Below the pieces are notes generated by a model. It did not search any database and was not told the DNA's origin. It was given only the letters and a program-made list of their open reading frames with translations. DNA of 64,000 nucleotides, taken from positions 174,802 through 238,801 of the forward strand of contig JALCDB010000001.1 of the NCBI GenBank assembly GCA_022641095.1, given 5' to 3'. A program made the translations under genes and the position numbers. This document shows, one piece after another, positions 1-8,801 of this stretch (positions within the stretch are counted from its first letter, which is position 1; each line of letters starts with the position of its first letter). The stretch is from Bacilli bacterium. Lineage in GTDB: Bacteria > Bacillota_I > Bacilli_A > RFN20 > CAG-826.

Positions 1-63
1 AGGTCGGGGAACGTTTTTTTCGTTATTTTTGGGAACTGAAACGGCGATTTTTCGGCTCTGAAA

Positions 64-91
64 AGAAAACACCCGACGATATCGGGTGTTA
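64..91 (-). terminator. Rho-independent terminator downstream of tRNA-Thr
   Basis: On the minus strand, stem ACACCCGA/TCGGGTGT followed by TTTTCTTTTC, immediately 3' of the tRNA. Confidence 0.8.
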
Positions 92-104
92 GTCTGCCAA
101 GTGG

Positions 105-177
105 TGCCGACTAGAGGAATCGAACCCCCAACCTACTGATTACGATTCAGTTGCTCTGCCAATTGAGCTAAGTCGGC
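105..177 (-). tRNA. tRNA-Thr (anticodon CGU)
   Basis: Reverse complement GCCGACTTAGCTCAATTGGCAGAGCAACTGAATCGTAATCAGTAGGTTGGGGGTTCGATTCCTCTAGTCGGCA(CCA). 7-bp acceptor stem GCCGACT/AGTCGGC, anticodon stem ACTGA/TCAGT with loop ATCGTAA, GGTTCGATTCC T-arm. CCA appears encoded (102-104). Confidence 0.93.
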
Positions 178-209
178 GCGCGAAGATAAATATAGACCAA
201 GCGGGCCGC

Positions 210-2285
210 CTAAACAAGCGCCGAAGCCCCATCTTTCGTTTTCGGGGGTTTCTTTTCCCCGCTTCGGAGACGACGCTCATAAAGCCCCCACCCGCCTAGG
301 GCGAGCGTGCCCGCCGCGGACACCCAAAACGTCACCCGGCCGATCCGGTAACCGAGAGGACCCGGGAACGAGACTTCGAGGGCATAGCTTCCCGAGGCGA
401 CTTCGAACGCCACCAAACCGTCGACGTTCCTGATGGGGGCGTAGCTCACCTCTCCGTCGATGGCGGTCAGCTTGGCTTCGTAGCCATCGTAATAGAACTG
501 AGGGATTTGGATGAGGGCGTCCTCGCTTTCCACGGTCACGTCAAAGGTGGCGTCGGGGCTGTTGAGGGCGGTTATTTCGATCCGCCCCTCGCCCTCAAGG
601 AAGGCCGGGTCGAAATAGCCTTCGATTCCGACTGGGAACCGGGCGCTGCTATCGGCGAGATAGGAATGGATGAGATCGTAGAGGGAAGCGGAGTACTCCG
701 AATGGTAATCGCTTTCGGAGAAAACCCGTGGCACATACTCGTTTTGCCAGCCGATCCTATTGTTGTTCTGGACTTCGCTCACGGAAGCGTCGTGCCAATA
801 GCCTTGGTTGTTCTGGAAAATGGAAATGCGCTTATCGATCGGGCCTTGGCAGAACATGAGAAGGGCGCAACCGACGACGCCGAGCGAAGCGAGGGCGGTG
901 CGGTTGTCGCGGAAGGCCTTCGCAAGGTAGACGATCAGAAGCACGGCGAAAAAGCCGAAGAGCCCCCATAGACGATACGGGAACTGGATGTTGTAGAAAG
1001 CCCGCGGGACCGCCTTCCACGCGTCCGGAACGTAAATGAGGGTCACGAGGACGATCATCGAGACGCAAAGGAAATAAACCTCTGGGACCTCCAAGAATTC
1101 CTGTATGGGTTTGCGCGACAATTCAGGTTCCGCCGGGTCTTTGGCGAAAAGGTCGAAAAGAAGGAAGAGGAGATAAAACGCCAAAAGGGAAAGCCAGGCC
1201 TCCGCCTCGGCGAGGATGCATAAAGAAGGAAGGAAGAGGATGGCCGCGTCGGCTAAGTAACGCCACTTCTCCTGGTTCTTGAGTTTCCGGAAAAGCCGAT
1301 CGAACACGATCATAAGAACCGCCGAAACGACGTAGAAAGAGGCCGAAAGGGCGACCTTGAAAGCGGCGTTCTGCTGAACGAGCCACTCGAAATTGAGGAA
1401 ACCGGTGAACTGAGTGCTCGTGCGACCGATCCAGTAGCTGAGCCAGGAAAGCGTCGTCCACATGATGTCGCCGTCGCTGATGTTGTAGAGGTCGCCTGAA
1501 GTGTTTCTCAAAGCGGTGAAGACATAGGGCGTGACGAACCCTACAACCAGCAGGATGGAAACGAAAAAACTGACGAGCCGCCGCCATTCCTTGATGTGCC
1601 TCGCGATCGCCTTGACGCTGAAAACCAGGAACGCCACGCAGGAGGCGGCGGTCACGAGGGCCGTGATCGGATGGGTGAGGACGATCGAGGCGGCGCTCAA
1701 GGTCAGGATAACGTAGGGGCCCACCCGCCATTTCTCATCATGGATGAGGCGGTAAAGGCCATAGTAGACAAGCGGGATGAAGCAAAGGGCGATGGCTTCG
1801 GGGTAGGCGGCCCGATAAAGGACGCAATACATCTTGTAAGGCAGGAAATTATAGATGACCGTCGCGAGGAAGCCGATGCTCCGTCGCGAGGAAATCCGAT
1901 TCGCGAGGGCGTACACGGCGAGGTTGGAGAGGAAGCAGAAAAAGAGGATCGCGAACTTAAGGGTCCCCGTGAGGCTGGCCCCGGCCCAATGCCACATCTC
2001 GTAAAGGATCACCACGAAATAATGCGGGAACGGCCCATAGAAGCCGTAGATGTCGACCGCGGTGAAACTGATGAGGTTATGGCCGAGGGAAAGCCCGGTG
2101 AAACCATGTTCGAACCCATAAGCCAAATCGGCCAATTCAAGTTGATGCCAGTAGCAATCGTCGCCAGTCGTCATGCCGACGTCGGTGAAGAAAATGCAGA
2201 ACGGCAACGCCGTGAGGATGAGAATCGCCAAGTAAGGGGCGGCGGCCTTCAGGAATTTAAGAAGCCGCGCCCTTGGAAATTTCAT
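210..2285 (-). CDS. Large polytopic membrane protein (YfhO / GT-C glycosyltransferase-like)
   Basis: 691 aa with many hydrophobic helices and a C-terminal extracellular domain. Overall layout resembles YfhO/6-pyruvoyl-tetrahydropterin-synthase-related membrane proteins. Confidence 0.7.
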   Translation of the reverse strand: MKFPRARLLKFLKAAAPYLAILILTALPFCIFFTDVGMTTGDDCYWHQLELADLAYGFEHGFTGLSLGHNLISFTAVDIYGFYGPFPHYFVVILYEMWHWAGASLTGTLKFAILFFCFLSNLAVYALANRISSRRSIGFLATVIYNFLPYKMYCVLYRAAYPEAIALCFIPLVYYGLYRLIHDEKWRVGPYVILTLSAASIVLTHPITALVTAASCVAFLVFSVKAIARHIKEWRRLVSFFVSILLVVGFVTPYVFTALRNTSGDLYNISDGDIMWTTLSWLSYWIGRTSTQFTGFLNFEWLVQQNAAFKVALSASFYVVSAVLMIVFDRLFRKLKNQEKWRYLADAAILFLPSLCILAEAEAWLSLLAFYLLFLLFDLFAKDPAEPELSRKPIQEFLEVPEVYFLCVSMIVLVTLIYVPDAWKAVPRAFYNIQFPYRLWGLFGFFAVLLIVYLAKAFRDNRTALASLGVVGCALLMFCQGPIDKRISIFQNNQGYWHDASVSEVQNNNRIGWQNEYVPRVFSESDYHSEYSASLYDLIHSYLADSSARFPVGIEGYFDPAFLEGEGRIEITALNSPDATFDVTVESEDALIQIPQFYYDGYEAKLTAIDGEVSYAPIRNVDGLVAFEVASGSYALEVSFPGPLGYRIGRVTFWVSAAGTLALGGWGLYERRLRSGEKKPPKTKDGASALV

Positions 2286-2294
2286 AACGAAGCC

Positions 2295-2323
2295 ATTATA
2301 GAGAAGCCGAGAAGACTTGTCTA
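2295..2323 (-). promoter_or_regulatory. Near-leaderless promoter of the 210..2285 gene
   Basis: Minus strand TAGACA-N17-TATAAT-N9-ATG. Confidence 0.6.
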
Positions 2324-2326
2324 AGC

Positions 2327-5047
2327 CTATCGGAGGCGCGAGGACGCCAACTTGCCCCTCACGGATAAAACGGCCACCACGGCCTCATGAACGAATAGAG
2401 GCGTGAGAGCGAGCAGGAAAACCCAAAGGTAGTCCATCGGTTCGTCATGGAGCGAATAGACGCTGAAGAAACTGTTGAGCCCCGGGGTCTCGATGACGAG
2501 GAACTGAAGGCCCATGCCGATGAAGAACGAGGCCCAAAGCATCACGTTCCTGTCTTTGAAGACGCGCAGGAACGTGTGCTTGACGTCCGTCATCCCGAGC
2601 ATATGGAAGAGTTCGCTGAAACTCAAAACGCAAAAGGCCATCGACTGGGCTTCCTCGAGGGCGATTTCGTTCCCGAAGTAGCCGTCGATCGCGGAAATCG
2701 AGAAACAGCCGGCTTGCCAAGGCTTAATAAGGAAGGCGATGAGCGTCGCGGCGCCTATAACGGCCCCATACCCAAAAGTTATCGCATAGCCTCCGCGGGC
2801 GAAAAGCGATTCCTTGGGATCGCGCGGGCGATCGCGCATGATATCGTCGGGCTTTTTGTCGGCCCCAAGGGCGATCGCGGGCAAGGAGTCCGTGATGAGA
2901 TTCGCCCAAAGAAGATGGATGGCGATGAGCGGGGCGGGCAGGCCGCAGGCGATCGCCACGAACATGCAGATGACCTCGCCGATGTTGCTCGAAAGCAAAA
3001 AGAGGATGGTTTTGCGGATGTTGGCGTAAATGCCGCGCCCCTCCTCCACCGCCTTCTCGATGGAGGCGAAGTTGTCGTCGGTGAGGACCATGTCGGCGGC
3101 GCCTTTGGCCACGTCGGTTCCGGCGATGCCCATCGCGATGCCGATGTCGGCGGCCTTGAGGGAGGGGGCGTCGTTGACCCCGTCTCCCGTCATGGCAGCG
3201 ATATTGCCGTTGGCTTTGATGGCGGTGACGATCTGGACTTTGTTCTCCGGGCTCACGCGGGCGAAAACGCGGATGGTTTTCACCTTCTCGCGCAATTCTT
3301 CCGAAGAGCAGGCGTCGATCTGCTCGCCCGACATGCACTGCTCGGGCGCCTCGGCGATGCCGAGTTCCCTAGCGATCGCGAAGGCCGTGTCTTTGTGGTC
3401 CCCCGTGATCATAATGGTCGCGATGCCGGCCCCCCGCAGGGTCATGACGGCCGGTTTCGCGGCCGGGCGCGGAGGATCGACCATGCCGACCAAGCCGACG
3501 AAAACGAGTCGGTCCTCTTCGATTTTATCGCTCTCGCGCAAGGCCAAGGCCAAGACGCGGAGCGCCTTCTCGGCCATCTTCGCCGCGGCCGCGTCGATTT
3601 TCGCGACGTCCTCTTCCGCGAGGGCTTTGGCTTTGCCGTTCGCGAGCACGCGATCGCAGCGCTTCAGGATCTGGTCCATCGCGCCTTTGGTGTACGCGAC
3701 CTTCCCGCCGTTTTTGCGGTGCTGGGTCGACATCATCTTGCGGACGCTGTCGAAAGGGAGCTCGTCGATGCGCGGAGTCGCTTTCTCAAGCGCGCTTTTG
3801 CTCATCCCGAAATCGGCGGCGAACTGGACGAGGGCCACCTCCGTGGGATCGCCATAGACGCCGTTTTCGATCGAAGCGTCGCTGCAAAGGCACATTCCTT
3901 CGGCCAATAAGCCGAGGTTGTCCTTCCTGAAGTCCTTTCTCTCATAAAGCCTCCCGTCGCAGTAGGCTTCGACGACGGTCATCTTGTTTTGGGTGAGGGT
4001 ACCGGTCTTGTCGCTGCAAATGACCGAGACGGCGCCGAGGGTTTCCACGGAAGCCAAACGGCGCACGATCGTATTGACCTTGATCATCTTCTGCATGCCA
4101 AGGGCGAGGACGATGGTGACGACCGCGGGAAGGCCTTCGGGGATCGCGGCGACGGCGAGCCCCACCGCGTCGAGCAAATCGGCGGTCCATTTCTCGACGA
4201 ACGTTCCGGCCACGGCGTCGTAAATGAAGGAAACGCCAAGCATCAGAACGACGATGCCAACGGTGAGGATGCCAAGGAATTTGGACAACTGGGCCAGTTT
4301 TTTCTGAAGCGGGGTCGGCTCCTCCCCTTCCCCGGAGAGCATGGTCGCGATCTTGCCGATCTCGGTGTTCATGCCGGTCGCGATCACGACCCCTTCGCCG
4401 CGACCGTAGACGATCGGGGTGGACATATAGGCTTCGTTGACGCGGTCGCCGACGCCGACCTCCTCGCTCAAAACGAGGTCCGGGTCCTTGTCGACGGGAA
4501 GCGACTCGCCGGTCAGGGAGCTTTCGTCGGCCTTCATGGCGAAGGCTTTCGTAAGGCGCAGGTCGGCCGGCACGGTCCTTCCTTCCTCGAGGATGACGAC
4601 GTCTCCGGGGACGAGTTCCTCGGCCTTGACCTCGACGAGTTTGCCTTCGCGCCGGACGGTCGCGGTCGGGGAAGAGAGCTTCTTGAGGGCCGCAAGGGCT
4701 TTCTCGGCCTTGGTTTCCTGAATGGTGCCGATCGTGGCGTTAAGGAAAATGACCCCGAAGATGATGACGACGTCGGCGAAATCCTCGAAGGTCACGCCCG
4801 CGCCGGATTTCTGAGCCTTGAGGATGCCCACGATGACGGAAATGATGGCGGCCCCGAAAAGGATGAACGTCATCGGATCCTTGAATTGGTCGAGGAAAAC
4901 GAGGAAGGCGCTGCGCTTCTTCTTCTCGGTGAGCTTGTTAAGCCCGCATTCGGCGCGGCGCGTCGCCGCCTCCTCTATGGAAAGCCCCGTTTTTCCGTCC
5001 GTCTTCAACGCCTTCAAAGAATCGGAGATCGATTTGTTCTCGTACAT
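2327..5047 (-). CDS. P-type cation-translocating ATPase (Ca2+/Mn2+ type, P2)
   Basis: ICSDKTGTLTQNKMTV phosphorylation motif, TGES, IPEGLPAVVTIVLALG in TM4, MTGDGVNDAPSLK. Start chosen at MYENKSISD because the upstream ATG (5086) lies inside the riboswitch. Confidence 0.93.
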   Translation of the reverse strand: MYENKSISDSLKALKTDGKTGLSIEEAATRRAECGLNKLTEKKKRSAFLVFLDQFKDPMTFILFGAAIISVIVGILKAQKSGAGVTFEDFADVVIIFGVIFLNATIGTIQETKAEKALAALKKLSSPTATVRREGKLVEVKAEELVPGDVVILEEGRTVPADLRLTKAFAMKADESSLTGESLPVDKDPDLVLSEEVGVGDRVNEAYMSTPIVYGRGEGVVIATGMNTEIGKIATMLSGEGEEPTPLQKKLAQLSKFLGILTVGIVVLMLGVSFIYDAVAGTFVEKWTADLLDAVGLAVAAIPEGLPAVVTIVLALGMQKMIKVNTIVRRLASVETLGAVSVICSDKTGTLTQNKMTVVEAYCDGRLYERKDFRKDNLGLLAEGMCLCSDASIENGVYGDPTEVALVQFAADFGMSKSALEKATPRIDELPFDSVRKMMSTQHRKNGGKVAYTKGAMDQILKRCDRVLANGKAKALAEEDVAKIDAAAAKMAEKALRVLALALRESDKIEEDRLVFVGLVGMVDPPRPAAKPAVMTLRGAGIATIMITGDHKDTAFAIARELGIAEAPEQCMSGEQIDACSSEELREKVKTIRVFARVSPENKVQIVTAIKANGNIAAMTGDGVNDAPSLKAADIGIAMGIAGTDVAKGAADMVLTDDNFASIEKAVEEGRGIYANIRKTILFLLSSNIGEVICMFVAIACGLPAPLIAIHLLWANLITDSLPAIALGADKKPDDIMRDRPRDPKESLFARGGYAITFGYGAVIGAATLIAFLIKPWQAGCFSISAIDGYFGNEIALEEAQSMAFCVLSFSELFHMLGMTDVKHTFLRVFKDRNVMLWASFFIGMGLQFLVIETPGLNSFFSVYSLHDEPMDYLWVFLLALTPLFVHEAVVAVLSVRGKLASSRLR

Positions 5048-5072
5048 GGAGATATTTGCTCCCTGGGTGCGG

Positions 5073-5178
5073 CCGTGCCGTGACAAAGGTCTCGCGAAGC
5101 CATTGGCTTACCCTTCCCGGCCGGAGCTGATCCCCGGCGTCTTGACGGAAAAAGGTTAACCGCTACTCCCCTTTACAA
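5073..5178 (-). ncRNA. yybP-ykoY family (Mn2+) riboswitch
   Basis: Minus-strand leader GTAAAGGGGAGTAGCGGTTAACC...CGTCAAGACGCCGGGG...GCCAATGGCTTCGCGAGACCTTTGTC. The AAGGGGAGTAGC 5' block and the AGACCTTTG 3' block are hallmark conserved loops. Sits directly upstream of a P-type ATPase. Confidence 0.87.
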
Positions 5179-5215
5179 GGGGAATAATAACACAAAAGGA
5201 AAAACGCCTGAAGGA

Positions 5216-5863
5216 TTAATACGAGCGAAGCCGCAAAACGGTGAAATAAATGCCGAGGCAAATGAGAATCTCGCTGATGGGGTAAAGGCATGATATGAGG
5301 ACATTTAAGCCGCTCGCCCCTCCTAGAAGAAAGATGGCCGGCAAGAAAGAACTGGAGACGATCTGAAAGATGACGAAAGCCAAACTCCAGTTGCGGACGC
5401 TCGTGTAAGTGACCGACGAACCGGTGAGGTATTGCCGCAGACGGATGTACGCGAAAATACCGGCGACGACGCCGAAGACGTTGAAGGCGAGTTGAACGAG
5501 GGCGATCGAACCGGCAAGGGGGTCGCCCGAAAAAAGGGATGAGAAGTTCAAAACTCCGCTGAAAATGAGATTTATCACGGCCGAGAAAGCCGAGGCGAAG
5601 ATGTAAATCAAGACGCCGTTATAAGCGCTGTTGCTGCTATTGACGTTCCCGATGAGGATGATGAAGTACGCCACAAGCATGAAAGCCAGATTGTACACGC
5701 TGATCGGGGTTGAGATCGAAGGGGTCTCGTGATAGGCGATCATCTCGACGACATAGATCACGGCCGAGGCCAAAAGCAAGGCCGTCGCAAGGGACGAGAA
5801 AATAATCGCGCAGTACTTTTTGTAGTTGTAGCGGAATCTCTCTTTGAACGCTTTCCAATTCAT
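5216..5863 (-). CDS. Hypothetical six-helix membrane protein
   Basis: 215 aa, strongly hydrophobic helices; no family recognised. Confidence 0.7.
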   Translation of the reverse strand: MNWKAFKERFRYNYKKYCAIIFSSLATALLLASAVIYVVEMIAYHETPSISTPISVYNLAFMLVAYFIILIGNVNSSNSAYNGVLIYIFASAFSAVINLIFSGVLNFSSLFSGDPLAGSIALVQLAFNVFGVVAGIFAYIRLRQYLTGSSVTYTSVRNWSLAFVIFQIVSSSFLPAIFLLGGASGLNVLISCLYPISEILICLGIYFTVLRLRSY

Positions 5864-5930
5864 AAACGCAATATTATCACAGGAAAGAAGGAAAACCCAT
5901 ACTCGCGAAAAATGCTAAAGTATGGTCCGT

Positions 5931-6392
5931 ATGATCGAAGCGAAATTCCAAGTCGGCCTCATGGCGGAGGCCAAAGCCATCCGCCTTCGCGTCTTCAAGG
6001 AGGAGCAAGGCTACGAAAAGGAGTTCGACGAGGAGGAGGGCCGCGCCATCAACCTCGTGCTGTATTTGGACAAGAAGCCGATCGGGACGGCGCGGTTGGT
6101 CGAAATCGATCCCGAGACGTATCGGGTGGGACGCGTCGCCGTCTTGCCCGAGTACCGCCACCGCCAAATCGGAACCTATCTTTTGAAATTCATGCAGGTC
6201 AAGGCCAAAACCCTCGGGGCCCGCAAACTCGTTTTGGGGGCGCAGCTCGGCAAGACTGCCTTCTATGAGCGCCTCGGTTACGAAAAGGATCCCACAGGGG
6301 AGGTCTTTTTCGACGAAGGACACCCCCATATCATGATGGAGAAGATTCTGAAATTCAGAAAAAACCGAAGGAAAGACACGAACGGTTATTAG
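5931..6392 (+). CDS. GNAT family N-acetyltransferase
   Basis: VGRVAVLPEYRHRQIGTYLLKFM...LGAQLGKTAFYERLGYEKDPTGEVFFDEGHPHIMMEK. Typical ElaA/YjcF-type GNAT. Start could also be 5922. Confidence 0.9.
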   Translation: MIEAKFQVGLMAEAKAIRLRVFKEEQGYEKEFDEEEGRAINLVLYLDKKPIGTARLVEIDPETYRVGRVAVLPEYRHRQIGTYLLKFMQVKAKTLGARKLVLGAQLGKTAFYERLGYEKDPTGEVFFDEGHPHIMMEKILKFRKNRRKDTNGY

Positions 6393-7204
6393 ACGTTGCC
6401 GAGGTAAACGTGCTTCAGGTAACGCCTCGCCACCGCCGCCAGTTCAGATAGGGCGCCCACCTCCGTCGGGGGCTCTTTTTCTTTGTAACGCGGGAAGTAA
6501 CGGGTGATGTGAAGCGCGATTTCAGGATCGAGCGAAGCAATCCATCTGGCCTCTTCCTCCATCATGGCCTTCGAATCGTTGCGGCCCGGGATGATAAGCG
6601 TCGTGATTTCGAGGTGGCTTTCCCGGCAAGCCAAGGCGATGAAATCCTTCACCATCCCCAAATCGCCGCCGACGAAACGATAAAACTCCTCCGAAAAGCC
6701 TTTAAGATCAACGTTCATCGCATCGATGTAGGGAAGGACTTGCCCCAAAACGTCGAGGGAGGCCGTCCCGTTGCTCACGAGAACGTTAAGAAGGCCCCGC
6801 TCATGGATTAAGCGCGCGCAATCGCGCACGAACTCATAGCCGACGAGGGGCTCGTTATACGTGTAGGCGAGGCCGATGTTCCCTTGCGGCACGAGTTCCT
6901 GGGCGTACTCAACGAGAGCCTCGGGAGTCAGGATGTCCGCGCTTTGGGAAAGGTCGAACTGCGAGATTTCGTAGTTTTGGCAAAACGGGCAACGGAGGTT
7001 GCAGCCATAACTGCCCACCGACAGGATCTTGGAGCCGGGGTGGAAAAGCAAAAGCGGTTTCTTTTCGATTGGGTCGAGGGCAAGAGAAGTGACGGCCCCG
7101 TAGTTCTTGGCGACGATGCGGCCGCCGCGATTGACGCGGGCTCGACAAAATCCCACTTGGCCCTCCGCGAGCTCGCAATGGCGAAAGCAAACGGGGCATT
7201 TCAT
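6389..7204 (-). CDS. amrS: AmmeMemoRadiSam system radical SAM enzyme
   Basis: MKCPVCFRHCELAEGQVGFCRAR...GCNLRCPFCQNYEISQ (CxxxCxxC-type SAM site), overlapping by 4 bp with an AMMECR1/MEMO gene. Confidence 0.93.
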   Translation of the reverse strand: MKCPVCFRHCELAEGQVGFCRARVNRGGRIVAKNYGAVTSLALDPIEKKPLLLFHPGSKILSVGSYGCNLRCPFCQNYEISQFDLSQSADILTPEALVEYAQELVPQGNIGLAYTYNEPLVGYEFVRDCARLIHERGLLNVLVSNGTASLDVLGQVLPYIDAMNVDLKGFSEEFYRFVGGDLGMVKDFIALACRESHLEITTLIIPGRNDSKAMMEEEARWIASLDPEIALHITRYFPRYKEKEPPTEVGALSELAAVARRYLKHVYLGNV

Positions 7205-8583
7205 TCGTGGCGCACGACCGTGAAACGGAAAAACTTAACCGGCGCTTCGGGGGCGATGCCGGCTTTCTTTTTGCAGATGGCGACCTGCTCGTCCGCCGTC
7301 TCGACGTTGGGAAGATCGGGCAAAAGAAGGCCCCTTTTGCCATCGTTTTCGACAATGAGGCCGTATTTGCGGGGATTAAGCTCCGCCATGGAACCAACCG
7401 GTTCGGGGTCGCCAAGGACATCCACCGAAATCTTGAGATACGGGATTTCTTTCTCCTCGATCGGGTCGAAGCGCGGATCTTGGCTGGCGGAGGCGATGGC
7501 GTTGGCGACGATTTCCTTGCCGATGTTGGCCTGGGTCGCTTTGGTGGTTCCGATGCAACCGCGAAGCTGGTCAAACTCATGGATCGAGACGAAAACGCCG
7601 GCCCTTCGTCCCGTTAAGCCAGACGGGATCTCACGCCCGGAAAGTTCCTTGCCCTCCTTCACGAAAACGTCGATCGCGTCGTAAGCCAGAAGAACGTAGG
7701 GGTCCGCCGCCGCCCGCTTGCCCCGGACTTCGAGGGCCTGCCGCGAATAGTAAGCTTCGGCGAAGGAACGGGATGGATCGGCGGAGCCGGCAATATACTC
7801 GCAGACCCCATACCCGACCCCGCACGGGGCCTCATGGGAAAGTTTCTTGGCTTTGACGGCCGTTCGGTCGAGCGCTCCGGCCATGATGAGAAAACTCCGA
7901 TGGCCGCATTCCTCGGCCTTCTCAAGGAAAGCGCCCGAGAATCCGAGAAGCTCCCCGAAGGCGCCCCGCTGCATGAGGTCCATGAGACGCTTGTCGTACT
8001 CCGGGCCCTCGGGCTCGTAGCCATAGGGGCCGTCTTCCTTTTGGCAATGCGACAAGTCGCCGCTGGCGATAAAGACGATTTTCTTCTTCGTTTCGTCGCA
8101 AGCCTTTTTGATAAGCTCGCCGAAACGGTAATGGTCGATAAGGGGGAGCCCGCTTAAGCCAACCCTGACGAGGCGATACGAGGTGTAGCGGCGGTTCACG
8201 AAAAAAAGCGGGACCATCGTGCCGTGATCGAGATAGCGTTCCTCGTTGCCTTCCGTCCCCGCGGGGAAACGCTGGATTTTGGCCATGAGGGAGATGCGCT
8301 CGACGAGCTCGTAATCGTATTGGCAGCGGAACGTCACCCGAGGGACGCCGAATTGGGCGAAAGAGCCGGTGACGACTTCCCCGTCGCTGATTTGGAAATA
8401 ATCGGCGTAAGCCTCCGCGTGGGGGCTCGAAACGATGATGGTGTCGGGCTGAAGGCGGGCGATTTCCCGCCCCACTTTGTCATAAGCGTCCAAAGTGGCC
8501 TGGGCCTTGAGGGCGTCAGAAGCGTCGACGCCCGGGATGAGCATCGGCGGATGGGGGACCATGAAAGAAGCGATGATGGGCAT
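7201..8583 (-). CDS. AmmeMemoRadiSam protein: MEMO1-like domain fused to AMMECR1 domain
   Basis: N-term MPHPPMLIPGV...SPHAEAYADYF...ASGDLSHC (MEMO/LigB fold). C-term GVFVSIHEFDQLRGCIGTTKATQANIGKEIVANAIASASQDPRF (AMMECR1). Confidence 0.93.
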   Translation of the reverse strand: MPIIASFMVPHPPMLIPGVDASDALKAQATLDAYDKVGREIARLQPDTIIVSSPHAEAYADYFQISDGEVVTGSFAQFGVPRVTFRCQYDYELVERISLMAKIQRFPAGTEGNEERYLDHGTMVPLFFVNRRYTSYRLVRVGLSGLPLIDHYRFGELIKKACDETKKKIVFIASGDLSHCQKEDGPYGYEPEGPEYDKRLMDLMQRGAFGELLGFSGAFLEKAEECGHRSFLIMAGALDRTAVKAKKLSHEAPCGVGYGVCEYIAGSADPSRSFAEAYYSRQALEVRGKRAAADPYVLLAYDAIDVFVKEGKELSGREIPSGLTGRRAGVFVSIHEFDQLRGCIGTTKATQANIGKEIVANAIASASQDPRFDPIEEKEIPYLKISVDVLGDPEPVGSMAELNPRKYGLIVENDGKRGLLLPDLPNVETADEQVAICKKKAGIAPEAPVKFFRFTVVRHE

Positions 8584-8689
8584 AGGTTATTTATAGCACG
8601 AATGGGGAATCCCTGCGCGCCAAAAGCGAGGAAAACGTCCCCCCGACGCCGTTTTCGTTTACGAAAAAAAGGCGAATGGTATAATGAGG

Positions 8690-8760
8690 CCGCTCATATA
8701 ATCCCAGTCTATTGGCATGGGAGTCTCTACCGAGCCGCCGCACGGCTCCGCTATGGGCGC
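8690..8760 (+). ncRNA. Purine (guanine-class) riboswitch aptamer
   Basis: CCGCTCATATAATCCCAGTCTATTGGCATGGGAGTCTCTACCGAGCCGCCGCACGGCTCCGCTATGGGCG. P1 CGCTCAT/ATGGGCG, conserved TATAATC, CTCTACC, and C preceding TATGG (C74, guanine specificity). Upstream of guanine deaminase. Confidence 0.93.
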
Positions 8761-8801
8761 TCATTTAATGGGCCCCATTTTTTCAAAAAGGAGAGAGAAG
8801 C

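Noticed and set aside
2447-3910. 487-aa plus-strand ORF
   Set aside because: Antisense to the P-type ATPase; composition (HVGGAFGHVGSGDAHRDADVGG) is typical of shadow ORFs in GC-rich genes.
3989-5083. 364-aa plus-strand ORF
   Set aside because: Antisense to the same ATPase; Asp/Gly/Arg-rich shadow translation without motifs or RBS.
5048-5086. Upstream ATG (MSRHGRTQGANIS) for the P-type ATPase
   Set aside because: It would begin inside the conserved AGACCTTTG part of the riboswitch; the internal ATG at 5047 is more plausible.
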